A DNA stretch of 64,000 nt from Verrucomicrobiota bacterium (GTDB lineage: Bacteria > Verrucomicrobiota > Verrucomicrobiia > Chthoniobacterales > SZAS-18): positions 1 to 64,000 of the forward strand of contig JAFEGM010000003.1 in the NCBI GenBank assembly GCA_018240025.1, given 5' to 3'. This document shows, in pieces, positions 8,100 through 16,767 of this stretch; within the stretch, counting starts at the first letter, position 1; each line of letters begins with the position of its first letter. Both the position numbers and the translations under genes were made by a program. The notes beneath the pieces were generated by a model that was not told the origin of the DNA, did no database searches, and was given only the letters and a program-made list of their open reading frames with translations.

Positions 8100-8663
8100 G
8101 TGAAATCCGCCGCCAAGCCGCTCTCAGCCCGCCCGGAGGCGCCGCGATTGCTCGTCGCGGTGGACGAATCGAACCTCCTGGCCGGCGCCTGGCTGCTGCA
8201 GCGGAATCTCGACTGGCAGCGCCTGCGCGAGCACCTGGCTGGCGACCGGCATCTGCTCGAGATGGTAGTCTTTGCCGGTCTCCCGCCGGCCATGCCGGAG
8301 TGGCAGACGGAGCGCGAGAAGAAGCAGAAGTTCCTCCACTGGCTGCGCCAACATGGATTCCTCGTCGTCACCGCCGAGGGCGCGCCCATGGCCGCGGAGG
8401 ACAATCGCTACAAGGCGAACGTCGACGTCCTCCTCGCGCTCGAAGTCATGGAACTGGCCGAAGCCATGCGCCCCGACGTGGTCGTGCTCGTGACGGGGGA
8501 TGCCGATTTCGCCCACCTCGCGCTCCGCCTGCGCCGCCGCGGCATCCGCGTGGAGGCCGCCGCGATCGGGGAGTCGATGAGCAACGCCCTGCGGGGCGCG
8601 TCCAATACCACCGTCGATCTGGGCGCGTTGCTGAAGAGCTTCGAGGCGATCGGGGGCAAGTGA
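8100..8663 (+). CDS. NYN-domain (LabA/DUF88-like) putative ribonuclease
   Basis: The product is 187 residues from a GTG start; the open frame runs further upstream but only through repeat DNA, so the GTG is preferred. It shows the PIN-like NYN fold: VAVDESNL (Asp22), NVDVLLALEVMELA (Asp109) and VVLVTGDADFAHLALRLRRR (Asp134, Asp136), the acidic cluster expected to bind metal. NYN proteins are thought to act on RNA; the substrate here is unknown. It sits just upstream of vsr and a methyltransferase on the same strand (66-base gap to vsr), so it may belong to the same defence-like cluster. Confidence 0.8.
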   Translation: MKSAAKPLSARPEAPRLLVAVDESNLLAGAWLLQRNLDWQRLREHLAGDRHLLEMVVFAGLPPAMPEWQTEREKKQKFLHWLRQHGFLVVTAEGAPMAAEDNRYKANVDVLLALEVMELAEAMRPDVVVLVTGDADFAHLALRLRRRGIRVEAAAIGESMSNALRGASNTTVDLGALLKSFEAIGGK

Positions 8664-8729
8664 GGTCGGCCCGTCTCTCAGCGCGAACTGCCGCGTTGCC
8701 CCTGGTCGGCAGTGCATCGACGCTCCGCG

Positions 8730-9143
8730 ATGCCCGACCGCGTCCCGCCAGCGACGAGAAGCCGTATCATGGCGAGCGTCGGGCAGCGAGACACCGGGCC
8801 CGAAATGGCGCTGAGGCGGGAACTTCACCGCTTAGGTTACCGCTTTCGAACGGGAAGAGGCTCCGCACTACCCGGACGTCCCGACCTGATCTTTCCAGGA
8901 CGAAAGAAGGTCATTTTCGTCCACGGGTGCTTTTGGCACGCGCACTCTTGCCGCTGGGGGAGGAAGCCAGGTAGCCGACTCGAATACTGGGGGCCGAAGC
9001 TGGCAGCCAATCGCGCGCGCGACGCAAAGGTCGTTCGGCGACTCCGTCGTAGCGGATGGGGTGTGCTTACGGTTTGGCAGTGCCAACTGCGAGATTTACA
9101 AAAAACTATTGCACGAGCCGCCAGATTCCTCGATCAGACTTGA
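8730..9143 (+). CDS. vsr: very short patch repair (Vsr) endonuclease
   Basis: Vsr nicks beside T:G mismatches that arise by deamination of 5-methylcytosine, so it protects sites modified by the adjacent C5-methyltransferase. The 137-residue product has the full family pattern: TRSRIMASV and DTGPEMALRRELHRLGYRFR near the N-terminus, LPGRPDLIFPGRK with the catalytic Asp52, VIFVHGCFWHAHSC, then EYWGPKLAANRARD. Length is normal. I start at the ATG at 8730 (MPDRVPP) rather than the GTG at 8712. Its stop lies 44 bases before the methyltransferase ATG at 9188. Confidence 0.93.
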   Translation: MPDRVPPATRSRIMASVGQRDTGPEMALRRELHRLGYRFRTGRGSALPGRPDLIFPGRKKVIFVHGCFWHAHSCRWGRKPGSRLEYWGPKLAANRARDAKVVRRLRRSGWGVLTVWQCQLRDLQKTIARAARFLDQT

Positions 9144-9187
9144 CGCCGAGCAGAAGAAGCGCGCTCGTGCCCAACCGAAATTTCCCC

Positions 9188-10522
9188 ATGCCGCGTCCCA
9201 TCGGAGTCGATCTTTTTTCAGGTGTGGGAGGCTTGAGCCTCGGCTTCGAGCAGGCCGGATTCGACGTGGTCGCCGCGGTCGAATACGACCCGGTGCACGC
9301 CGCCTGCCACGCCTACAATTTTCCGCATTGCGCGACCCTCGCACGTTCGGTCGCGGGCCTTTCCGGAGATGCCATCCGCGCGGCCTCAGATTTGGGCAAC
9401 CGAACGGTGGATGTGGTCTTCGGGGGCGCGCCATGCCAGGGGTTCTCTTTGATCGGACAGCGATTGCTCGATGACCCCCGCAATGCCTTGGTGAGGGAGT
9501 TCGTTCGCATCGTCGGCGAACTGGACGCTCGCTATTTCGTCTTCGAAAACGTGAAGGGCCTGACGCTGGGACCGCAGCGCAAGTTTCTCGACGAACTGAT
9601 CGAATCCTTCGGCGAGATCGGATACGAAATTCGGTTGCCGTGGAAAGTCCTCAACGCGGTCTCGTTCGGCGTGCCGCAGCATCGCGAGCGTTTGTTCCTC
9701 CTGGGTGCGCGCGCCGGCCTACCGCTCCCGTCCTATCCAGGTCCGACGGCCCTCCGCCCGGATGGAGAGGAACTTCTGTCCGGAATCGAAATCGGGCCGA
9801 GCTGCAGGGATGCCCTGGAAGACCTGCCTGACGCGGAGTCCTTCGAGGCCTTACTGACGCGCGATTGGGTGCGAACGAAATGGCCATCCGTCCGCTCGTC
9901 CTATGCCAAGGAGATGCGGGGCGACAGCGACGCTTCCTGGCATCGGGGATATCGACGAAACTGGGACAAAGGGCTTCTCACCTCGAGCGGTCGCTCGTTC
10001 CACACGGAGATTTCTCGACAGAGGTTCAGAGAGACTTCTCCGGGCGAGGTGGAGCCTATTTCAAGGCTCTACAAGCTGAATCCCAGCGGGGTCTCCAATA
10101 CTCTCCGGGCCGGATCGGACGCGGGGCGGGGAGCGTTCACGAGCCCGAGGCCGATCCACTATCGGCATGACCGGTGCGTCACGGTGCGGGAAATGGCCAG
10201 GCTGCATGGGTTTCCGGATTGGTTCCGCTTTCATACCACGAAGTGGCATGGGGCCCGACAAATCGGCAATTCGGTGCCTCCTCCCCTCGCGAGGGCGGTC
10301 GCCGGAGCCGTCATCGAAGCGGGGGGACACCGTCCGCGAATCCCGGATCGCGTGCTGGATCTGGGCGATCCGTCGCTTCTTTCGATGGGATTGGCCGAGG
10401 CGGCTCGATACTGGGGGATCGAAAATCCGATCGGCCGGCGCGACAGAAAAAGCGGCGCGCGGAAAAGAAAGCAGTCGGAGATAGAGGCACAACGGCTACT
10501 CTGCGCGGGATATGGCAAGTGA
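9188..10522 (+). CDS. DNA (cytosine-5-)-methyltransferase
   Basis: A 444-residue C5-cytosine methyltransferase using S-adenosylmethionine. Conserved motifs are in standard order: motif I DLFSGVGGLSLGFEQAG (8-24), motif IV APCQGFS with catalytic Cys83, motif VI ENV (120-122), motif VIII QHRERLFLLG (164-173) and motif X QIGNSVPPPLARAV near the C-terminus. The start is the ATG giving MPRPIGVD; the open frame extends upstream into vsr but that part is not protein-like for this family. It overlaps the following gene by 11 bases. With vsr and the downstream protein it forms a type II restriction-modification unit; the recognition site cannot be read from sequence. Confidence 0.95.
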   Translation: MPRPIGVDLFSGVGGLSLGFEQAGFDVVAAVEYDPVHAACHAYNFPHCATLARSVAGLSGDAIRAASDLGNRTVDVVFGGAPCQGFSLIGQRLLDDPRNALVREFVRIVGELDARYFVFENVKGLTLGPQRKFLDELIESFGEIGYEIRLPWKVLNAVSFGVPQHRERLFLLGARAGLPLPSYPGPTALRPDGEELLSGIEIGPSCRDALEDLPDAESFEALLTRDWVRTKWPSVRSSYAKEMRGDSDASWHRGYRRNWDKGLLTSSGRSFHTEISRQRFRETSPGEVEPISRLYKLNPSGVSNTLRAGSDAGRGAFTSPRPIHYRHDRCVTVREMARLHGFPDWFRFHTTKWHGARQIGNSVPPPLARAVAGAVIEAGGHRPRIPDRVLDLGDPSLLSMGLAEAARYWGIENPIGRRDRKSGARKRKQSEIEAQRLLCAGYGK

Positions 10523-11333
10523 GCCCAAGAAGCCGAAGGGCGAGAAAAAGGAGAGTCGCTATGCAGCGATTCAGGCGCGGGTGTTTCACCAGCGCTACGT
10601 TGAAGGTCAAGCCGAGGTTCCGTTCCACCGCACCGACTTGGAGGAAGCGGCGGCCCACTTGAACGTCAGGTTGCCGAAGAATGTCGGCGATGTCGTCTAT
10701 TCTGCGAGATATCGCGCCGGTCTTCCCGCGAGCATCGTGGCGACACAGCCGCCTGGTTTCGAGTGGATCATCGAGGGGAAGGGGCAGTCGAAGTACGCGT
10801 TCCGCCTGACCAAGGTTTGTCGCATCTCGCCGAACGAGCACTTGGTGAAGATCAAGATCCCTGACTCGACCCCGGAAATCATCACCGCCTACGCGTTGTC
10901 CGACGAGCAAGCGTTGCTGGCGAAAGTGCGTTACAATCGGTTGCTGGATGTCTTTTTGGGCTTTGCCACGTTCTCTCTGCAAAGCCACCTGCGCACCTAT
11001 GTGGAGGACCTCGGTCAGATCGAGATCGACGAGGTTTATGTCGGAGTCGACCGAGGCGGGCGCCAATATGTGATCCCAGTGCAGGCGAAGGGCGGAAACG
11101 ACAATCTGTCCTGGGTGCAGGCTCGCCAGGACATGCGTTGTTGTGCGGACAAGTTCCCTGCGCTCGTCTGCCGAGCCATCTCCGCCCAGTTCATGAAGGA
11201 CGGTACCATCGCTCTCTTCGAGCTCACCGAGCAGGACGGCAGCATCAAGATCGCCGACGAAGCGCATTATCGGCTCGTTCCGGCATCGGACATTTCGGCC
11301 GACGATCTCAGGTCGTACGGAATTCGAGGTTGA
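10512..11333 (+). CDS. probable type II restriction endonuclease
   Basis: This 273-residue protein overlaps the methyltransferase gene by 11 bases, so translation is probably coupled. The segment 170-194 (IEIDEVYVG ... YVIPVQAKGG) has the spacing of a PD-(D/E)xK nuclease core: acidic residues around 171-174, then Gln191-Ala-Lys193 at the end of a hydrophobic strand. The N-terminal part (RVFHQRYVEGQAEVPFHR) looks like a DNA-recognition region. Assignment rests on this motif plus position beside a C5-methyltransferase; homology to a named enzyme is not claimed. Confidence 0.8.
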   Translation: MASEPKKPKGEKKESRYAAIQARVFHQRYVEGQAEVPFHRTDLEEAAAHLNVRLPKNVGDVVYSARYRAGLPASIVATQPPGFEWIIEGKGQSKYAFRLTKVCRISPNEHLVKIKIPDSTPEIITAYALSDEQALLAKVRYNRLLDVFLGFATFSLQSHLRTYVEDLGQIEIDEVYVGVDRGGRQYVIPVQAKGGNDNLSWVQARQDMRCCADKFPALVCRAISAQFMKDGTIALFELTEQDGSIKIADEAHYRLVPASDISADDLRSYGIRG

Positions 11334-11346
11334 ACTCGCCGGTCAG

Positions 11347-12210
11347 TTACGTCTCGCGGTCGCATGCCACCCGCGCCCGAAAGACCCACGGGTCCAACTC
11401 GCACGTCTGCCGCAGGGAGCCGGGCAGGCGAAACAAGCGGGGGGTGCGGCCGAAGTGGTGGACGCGGTAGAGCTGGTAGAGCTCCGACAGGCGGACGGAG
11501 ACCTCGACTTCGTTCCGGGTGGCGTAGAACTGGGTGTAGGCGTTGAACTGGGTGGTCTTGACCTCGATGAGGCGATCGCGCCCGGTGGTCTCGAAGGAAT
11601 GGATGTCGAAGCCCAGGCCGTCGCCCTTGGTTTGGGAAACGTGCTCGATGCGCTCGGCGAGGTGACGGGCGCCGGCGCGCCAGAGGCGTTGATGCTCGAA
11701 CTCCAGCACGAGGCGTTCGCCGGCGAGGCCCAGTTGGCGATTGCGCGCCTCGAGCTCCACGTAGTTGCGGACGGAGAGCGGGCGGGCTTCGCCGGGCAGG
11801 GGGCGTTCGTAGACGGATTTGGACTCGCGGCTCCGGGGCGGATCGACCTCGGTCAGGTGGAAATCGGCGGGCGGAGGCGGTTCGATGGCGACCAGGCGAT
11901 CGAGCGCGGCACGAAGGACGGTGTCGGCCTCGACCTGGGCCCGTACTTCGGCGAGGAGGATGCCCTGATAGTTGGTGGCCGGCTTGTAGCCGTCGATGAA
12001 GGGGAACCCGAGGTCCTGCAGGGCGGCGCTGATGTTCTGGTGTTTGAACTCCACCGAGGCCTTCGAGCGGCCGGAGAGCCGCGCGCGCAGCGCGAGATTG
12101 TGTGCAGCCTTGTTGAAGGGCAGGCCGGCCAGTTCGAGCCGCAGCATGGCGAGGTAGTCGGCCACGGTCGCGGCGACTTCAGCTGGGGACCAATCCTCTC
12201 CGCGCGGCAC
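11347..12210 (-). CDS. DUF3883-domain protein, nuclease-like
   Basis: The product is 287 residues from a GTG giving (V/M)PRGEDWSPAEVAATVADYL; a TTG at 12252 would add 14 residues. The N-terminal half contains SVEFKHQNISAALQDLGFPF. The C-terminal half contains AERIEHVSQTKGDGLGFDI followed by RLIEVKTT, the core of the DUF3883 domain, which resembles restriction-endonuclease-like folds (Asp ... E-V-K). Such proteins often occur near restriction and defence genes. It converges with the restriction endonuclease gene, with 13 bases between stops, and lies downstream of a NERD-domain gene on the same strand. Confidence 0.8.
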   Translation of the reverse strand: MPRGEDWSPAEVAATVADYLAMLRLELAGLPFNKAAHNLALRARLSGRSKASVEFKHQNISAALQDLGFPFIDGYKPATNYQGILLAEVRAQVEADTVLRAALDRLVAIEPPPPADFHLTEVDPPRSRESKSVYERPLPGEARPLSVRNYVELEARNRQLGLAGERLVLEFEHQRLWRAGARHLAERIEHVSQTKGDGLGFDIHSFETTGRDRLIEVKTTQFNAYTQFYATRNEVEVSVRLSELYQLYRVHHFGRTPRLFRLPGSLRQTCELDPWVFRARVACDRET

Positions 12211-12346
12211 GGCGGCCAGGAGACGTGGGAATCGGCGGCTTGGCGAGCGCAATTCGAGACGGGCAACCGGCCGGTCCCATCGCCTCGGTCGCGGACGAGG
12301 TTCGTGGCCGGTGCGGCGTGGCGCCTCGTCGACCTCGGGCGCGTGG

Positions 12347-13213
12347 CTAGAACTCCACCGTGCGACAGCGCTCCTCCAGGGCCGCGGCGAGTCGGCGGCG
12401 GAGGGGCGCGCCGTTCTCCCAACCGGGCTTGGGGCGGAAATCGAAGGTGCTTTTCAGTTCCTTCGTGGTCACAACCCGGACGCTGCTCTTGGCCCGGCGC
12501 TCTACGAACCATCCCGGCAGGACCAGCACGGGGACGACGGGCACGTCTTCCGCCAGCTGTTTGGTCAGAAATTCGGAGAGCCAGGCGGCGTTGCGCTGGG
12601 CCTGAGGAATGAACTCCCTTTCGTTCCAATCCGGGAAGCGCAGAACGTCTCCGTCCAAGGTGACTTGGTGGTCGAGGCTGTCCGCGGGACCTGGGCGCTT
12701 GCGGCGGGTCTTGGTTTCGACGGCGTAAACGGCGGCCGGAGTGATGACCACATGGTCGATGTTCCAATCGTTGGCCGCCGGGAAATCGTGAAAGACGTCG
12801 CATCCTTGACGCAGCAGCAATTGGTCGAGCGCCTGTCCGACCGCGCGCTCGCCGGCGAACCCCAGGCGATGGTTCTGCAATTCCCTGACGAGGCAAATCA
12901 GGCGGTAGCCGAAAAACCCGGCGCAGCCGAGACTAGCCAGCAGCGCGCCCGCAAAGAGCCAGGGGCCCTCTCCCGGAGCATAGACGGCATAGAGCGCGGC
13001 GATCGCGACCGACACCCCCACCAGCAAGGTCAGCTGGTCGTCGAAGGCTTCCAGCAGGGAATCGATCCGAAGGCGGAGCGATTCGCCGGGGGGACGCAGG
13101 AGCTTTTCGCTGACCGGCTTGCGCCCCTGTTTCCGCGCCTGCAGGAAACGCCAGCCATGTCCGATAGCACCCGCTGTGAACAGGGGCACGAGCAGCAGAA
13201 CGGTCACTTTCAC
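12347..13213 (-). CDS. membrane-anchored NERD-domain protein
   Basis: About 288 residues from a GTG (VKVTVLLL); the open frame runs upstream into a dispersed repeat and a start at 13207 is equally possible. Three hydrophobic segments occupy the N-terminal half (near the start, LTLLVGVSVAIAALYAV, and LFAGALLASLGCAGFFGYRL). The NERD domain follows: RLGFAGERAVGQALDQLL, then DWNIDHVVITPAAVYAVETK, where Glu/Asp and the ETK match a nuclease-related core. NERD proteins are thought to process DNA. It lies upstream of the DUF3883 gene with 136 bases between, in the restriction-modification neighbourhood. Confidence 0.8.
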   Translation of the reverse strand: MKVTVLLLVPLFTAGAIGHGWRFLQARKQGRKPVSEKLLRPPGESLRLRIDSLLEAFDDQLTLLVGVSVAIAALYAVYAPGEGPWLFAGALLASLGCAGFFGYRLICLVRELQNHRLGFAGERAVGQALDQLLLRQGCDVFHDFPAANDWNIDHVVITPAAVYAVETKTRRKRPGPADSLDHQVTLDGDVLRFPDWNEREFIPQAQRNAAWLSEFLTKQLAEDVPVVPVLVLPGWFVERRAKSSVRVVTTKELKSTFDFRPKPGWENGAPLRRRLAAALEERCRTVEF

Positions 13214-13331
13214 GAGAGGCTGTATGGCGGAGACATAGATGGGGTTGGCAGACTTCGTTAGCCTGCCGTTGCCGCCCGAAGCCAGCGCGGACTGCGTGCG
13301 GATCTGACCCGACGTAGTAAGGAGGAGCAGG

Positions 13332-13432
13332 TTTCGGCGGTGCGAGGGCGCCCCTTTGGGGCTTGGGGATCCATCTTGATCCATTCCCAGGCCTGCGGCC
13401 TGGGCTGACTTAGGTCCGACCTTCGGCCGGCG
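13332..13432. repeat. third copy of the three-hairpin dispersed repeat
   Basis: The segment matches the 7352-7572 duplication: GGCGCCCCTTTGGGGCTTGG, then CCCAGGCCTGCGGCCTGGG, then TAGGTCCGACCTTCGGCCGG. It is in the same orientation and lies upstream of the NERD gene, 5.8 kb from the first two copies. The remainder of the 13214-13508 gap shows nothing else. Confidence 0.8.
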
Positions 13433-13508
13433 AGATGGCGACGGCTTGGAGCCGGATTCGCCGAGAAGCCGGAGTCGCCGAGAAGCCGAGAGCGGAGAAG
13501 TCAGAGAC

Positions 13509-15596
13509 TCACCCCGCCCGCCGCACCTGCACCGCCAAGCCGGACAAGGCCGCATTTCCGGAAGGGACGTCGAGGGCCGCGGGGTCGGACAGGTCGTTGT
13601 AGCTGGCGCCGGGGATCTGGGTGGCGGTTTGCAGGCGCACGCCGGGGCGGGCGTGGCCGAAGCCGTGCGGGAGAGAGACGACGCCGGGCATCATGTCGTC
13701 GCTCGCCTGCACGGTGGTGACGAGGCGGCGGCCGGCGCAGGTGACTTCGACCTCCTCCTCGCTGGCCAGGCCGCGCGCGGCCAGATCGGCGGGATGCATG
13801 AGGAGGTGATGGCGCGGCGCGCCTTTCACCAGCCGCGGAGCGTTGTGCATCCAGGAATTGTTGCTGCGCACGTGGCGGCGGCCGATCAGCCGCAGCTCGC
13901 CGTCGGGCGGCGGCTCCTGCGCCAGGCGCTGGAGGTCGGCCAGGAGGAGCGGTGGAGCGCATTCGATGCCACCGCTGGCGGTCTGGAGTCGACCGAGCAG
14001 CGAAGGTCGCAGCGGGCCGAGATCGAGTCCGTGCTCGGCGGCGGCGAGGGTCTCGGCGTCGAGGCCCGAGCCGCCGGCCGCCACGAGCGCGGGGATGAGC
14101 GACTCGGGCGGCGGCAGCGGTTGCCAGGGCTTGCCCGCCGCCGTGGCGAGCGCCTGGCCCAGGCGCTGCAGGATCTCCCAATCGCCGCGCTGGTCGGGCG
14201 GGAGCGGCAGAATGGGCCGATTCCACCGGGCCAGTCGACGCACGGCGAAGGCGCTGAAGACGAGGTCGTAGTGATGCTGCGTCAGCGCGGAGGCGGGCGG
14301 CAGGATGAGGTCGGCGTGGCGGGTGGTTTCGTTCAGGTAGATGTCGACCGAGACCATGAACTCCAGCGAGCCGAGCGCGCGTTCGAGGGCGCTGCCGTCC
14401 GGGGTGGAGAGGACCGGATTGCCGGCCACCGTGAGCAGGCCCCGGATCTGCCCCGGGCCCGGCGTGACGATCTCCTCCGCCAACGCCGCCACCGGCAGCT
14501 CGCCCGCGAACTCGGGCAAGCCGCGCACGCGGCTGCGCCATTTGTCGTGATGTCCGGCGGGGGTACCGGGGCCGGTGACCGGAATGACCGGCTCGTTGGG
14601 CAGCACGCCGCCTTCGGCATCGAGCTGGCCGGCCACGAGATTGATCAGCTGCATCAGCCACTGGCAGAGGCTGCCGAACTTCTGCGTCGAAACGCCGATG
14701 CGCCCATAGATGCAGGCGCGCGGCGCGGCCCAGAACTGCGCGGCGAGCCGGCGGATGACCTCGGCGGGGACGCCCGTGCGCGCGGCGATCGCCTCCAGCT
14801 CGAACGGCGCGATGGCCGCCAGCGCTTCGTCCAGGCCGCGCAGACGATCGCCGTAGCGGGCCAGACGCGGCGGGCCGAGGCGCCGCAATTCATTGAGGAA
14901 GCCGAGCAGAAACCAGGCGTCGGTGCCGGGGCGAATGAAGACGTGTTCGTCCGCGACTTTGGCCGTCTCCGTCCGGCGCGGGTCGAGCAGCACCAGGCGG
15001 CCGCCGCGGGCGCGCAGGGCTTCGAGCCGGCGGGCGATGCCGCCGGTCGTGAACAGGCTGCCATTGGAGGCGACCGGATTGGCCCCGAGCACGAGGAAGA
15101 AATCGGTCCGGTCCACATCGGGAATCGGCAGCAGCAGCTGGTGGCCGTACATGAGCCAGCAGACGAACTGATGCGGCCATTGGTCGACCGAGGAGGCGGA
15201 GAAGAGATTGCGCGTGCGCAGCGTGCGGAGGAGCGGCGGGAGGTAGGCCGCGCTGCCGAAGTGGTGCACGTTCGGATTGCCGAGATAGACGCCGAGCGCG
15301 TCGGCCCCGTGCCGGGACTGGAGGTCGCCGAGCCGCTCGCCCGCGAGCGCAAAGGCCTCGTCCCAGCCGATCTCCTCCCACGCCGAGCCGCGCCGCCGGA
15401 GCGGTCGCTTCAGGCGGTCGGGATCGTCCTCCAGATCGAGGATGGCATTCCCTTTCGGGCAGAGGTGGCCCCGGCTGAAGGGATCCTGCGCATCGCCGCG
15501 AATGCGGGCCAGGCGTCCCGCCTCATCGAACTGGAATTCCAGCCCGCACATCGCTTCACAAAGGTCACAAACACGAAAGCGGGAAGAAGTCGCCAT
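13509..15596 (-). CDS. molybdopterin-dependent oxidoreductase
   Basis: A 695-residue member of the DMSO reductase / formate dehydrogenase superfamily. The N-terminus carries a [4Fe-4S] ligand set Cys10, Cys13, Cys17 and Cys46 (CDLCEAMC ... HLCPKG). It continues with RDxL-type segments, GANPVASNGS, the molybdopterin-binding GNPVLSTPDG and ETTRHADLILPPAS, and the C-terminal dinucleotide-binding domain (HVRSNNSWMHNAPRLVKG, LPHGFGH, ASYNDL). The residue at the usual metal-ligand place appears to be Ser (SASSVDQ), not Cys or Sec. No Tat signal is evident, so it is probably cytoplasmic. No partner subunit gene is adjacent; the electron acceptor and substrate are unknown. Confidence 0.9.
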   Translation of the reverse strand: MATSSRFRVCDLCEAMCGLEFQFDEAGRLARIRGDAQDPFSRGHLCPKGNAILDLEDDPDRLKRPLRRRGSAWEEIGWDEAFALAGERLGDLQSRHGADALGVYLGNPNVHHFGSAAYLPPLLRTLRTRNLFSASSVDQWPHQFVCWLMYGHQLLLPIPDVDRTDFFLVLGANPVASNGSLFTTGGIARRLEALRARGGRLVLLDPRRTETAKVADEHVFIRPGTDAWFLLGFLNELRRLGPPRLARYGDRLRGLDEALAAIAPFELEAIAARTGVPAEVIRRLAAQFWAAPRACIYGRIGVSTQKFGSLCQWLMQLINLVAGQLDAEGGVLPNEPVIPVTGPGTPAGHHDKWRSRVRGLPEFAGELPVAALAEEIVTPGPGQIRGLLTVAGNPVLSTPDGSALERALGSLEFMVSVDIYLNETTRHADLILPPASALTQHHYDLVFSAFAVRRLARWNRPILPLPPDQRGDWEILQRLGQALATAAGKPWQPLPPPESLIPALVAAGGSGLDAETLAAAEHGLDLGPLRPSLLGRLQTASGGIECAPPLLLADLQRLAQEPPPDGELRLIGRRHVRSNNSWMHNAPRLVKGAPRHHLLMHPADLAARGLASEEEVEVTCAGRRLVTTVQASDDMMPGVVSLPHGFGHARPGVRLQTATQIPGASYNDLSDPAALDVPSGNAALSGLAVQVRRAG

Positions 15597-15727
15597 GAGC
15601 CGCGGAATCTCGCCGGTCGAAGCGCGCAGCGGAAGTCATTTCCGGTCACGGTGCGATCGAGGGCGCCGGGGCATTTTCCTCACGCCGCTGTCAGGGCGCG
15701 GCCACGTCGTGGGGTGGTTACAAGAAG

Positions 15728-15783
15728 GCTAGAAAGCCAGAACACCAGAATATTTTTTGGTACTCTGGCCTTCTGGCCTTCTG
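15728..15783. repeat. long imperfect inverted repeat around a T-run
   Basis: The left arm (AGAAAGCCAGAACACCAGA) pairs with the right arm (TCTGGCCTTCTGGCCTTCT) with a few mismatches over some 20 bases, around a loop containing TTTTTT. It lies downstream of the secretin-domain gene and upstream of the oxidoreductase gene, both on the minus strand. It may end transcription of the former or be a dispersed repeat. Confidence 0.6.
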
Positions 15784-15847
15784 GTAATGCCGGCTCAGCC
15801 GGTCTCGCGCGACTACGGCGGTGCTGGCTCACAGGTTGCCGTCGGGC

Positions 15848-16579
15848 CTAGCGGTCTCCGCGCAGGCGGCTGGCCTCGGACTCACGCGGGGCCACGGGCT
15901 CCCGCTTCGGCGGCGGAGGGTTTTTGACGTCGAAACGCGCCGCCTCGGGGGTATCCAGGAGATCCACCACCTTGGCCAGCTGCCGCAGGGTCGAGGCTGA
16001 CTCGGTCACCAGCAGCGTGCGACTGCCGGGATCGGCCACGAACGAGGTGTAGAGGTTCGCCGTCACGTATCGCTGGAAGAGCTGCTGAATCACCAAGGGG
16101 TTGCGATGCCGGAACTTGAAGACCAGGCTGACGACCCGCTCGCTGGCGGGGAGATCCTCCGGTCGAAAGAAGATCGGAATGCCGGCACCGCGCGCATTCT
16201 TCGCGAACCCGAGCACGAGGGTGCGTTCGTCCGGGCGATCGACCAGCGTATAGCCGTTGAGCAGGAGGGAAGTTTCGATCAACGCGACGGCCATCGCCTT
16301 GGTCACCTTTCCCGGGGTGACGAGGTTGATCTGCCCCTGGATGGTGGAATCGAGCACGAGCCGGCGACCGCTGAGGCGCTCGTAGAAGGCGAGGACGTCG
16401 CGCACATCGAAATTCGCGAGGTTGAGCTGCACCAACTCACCCTCGCCCACGGACAGAGCGGCGAGGTCGGGCCGCGGCTTCGCCGTCGGTTTGGGGGCCG
16501 GCGCGGGCGGTTCCCGGCCGGTGGCCGAAGAAATCCAGCCGAGACAAAGGAGCACCAGGAGAGGTCGCAGCGAGCGCAT
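15848..16579 (-). CDS. exported secretin N-domain protein (no pore domain)
   Basis: The 243-residue product starts at MRSLRPLLVLLCLGWIS, a signal peptide; the longer frame upstream is Pro/Arg-rich noise. Residues about 50-210 resemble the N0/N1 domains of GspD/PilQ secretins: LVQLNLANFDVRDVLAFYER, LVLDSTIQGQINLVTPGKV, ALIETSLLLNGYTLVDRP, then VVSLVFKFRHRNPLVIQQLF and LLVTESASTLRQLAKVVDLL. The beta-barrel pore domain is absent and the protein ends in a short charged tail. It may act with another secretion component or as a periplasmic adaptor. No other secretion gene is nearby. Confidence 0.8.
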   Translation of the reverse strand: MRSLRPLLVLLCLGWISSATGREPPAPAPKPTAKPRPDLAALSVGEGELVQLNLANFDVRDVLAFYERLSGRRLVLDSTIQGQINLVTPGKVTKAMAVALIETSLLLNGYTLVDRPDERTLVLGFAKNARGAGIPIFFRPEDLPASERVVSLVFKFRHRNPLVIQQLFQRYVTANLYTSFVADPGSRTLLVTESASTLRQLAKVVDLLDTPEAARFDVKNPPPPKREPVAPRESEASRLRGDR

Positions 16580-16767
16580 TGGGGAGCGAAGGCCGGCGAC
16601 GGGTGGAGGCAAGAGTTTTCGGTGACAGCCGGTCCGTGGCGGGGGCGGAGGCGATCGGCACCTTCGCGAACACATCTGTTCGTTTCGGCCGCGACTTTGG
16701 GGCCGAAATGCCGAGCCGTGGGTGCCGACCTTTCGAGGCCAAGCCGCCTTGATCGTGTGCGCGGGTG

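Noticed and set aside
13446-15851. 801-residue plus-strand open frame
   Set aside because: Antisense to the molybdopterin oxidoreductase; it is a GC-rich shadow frame.
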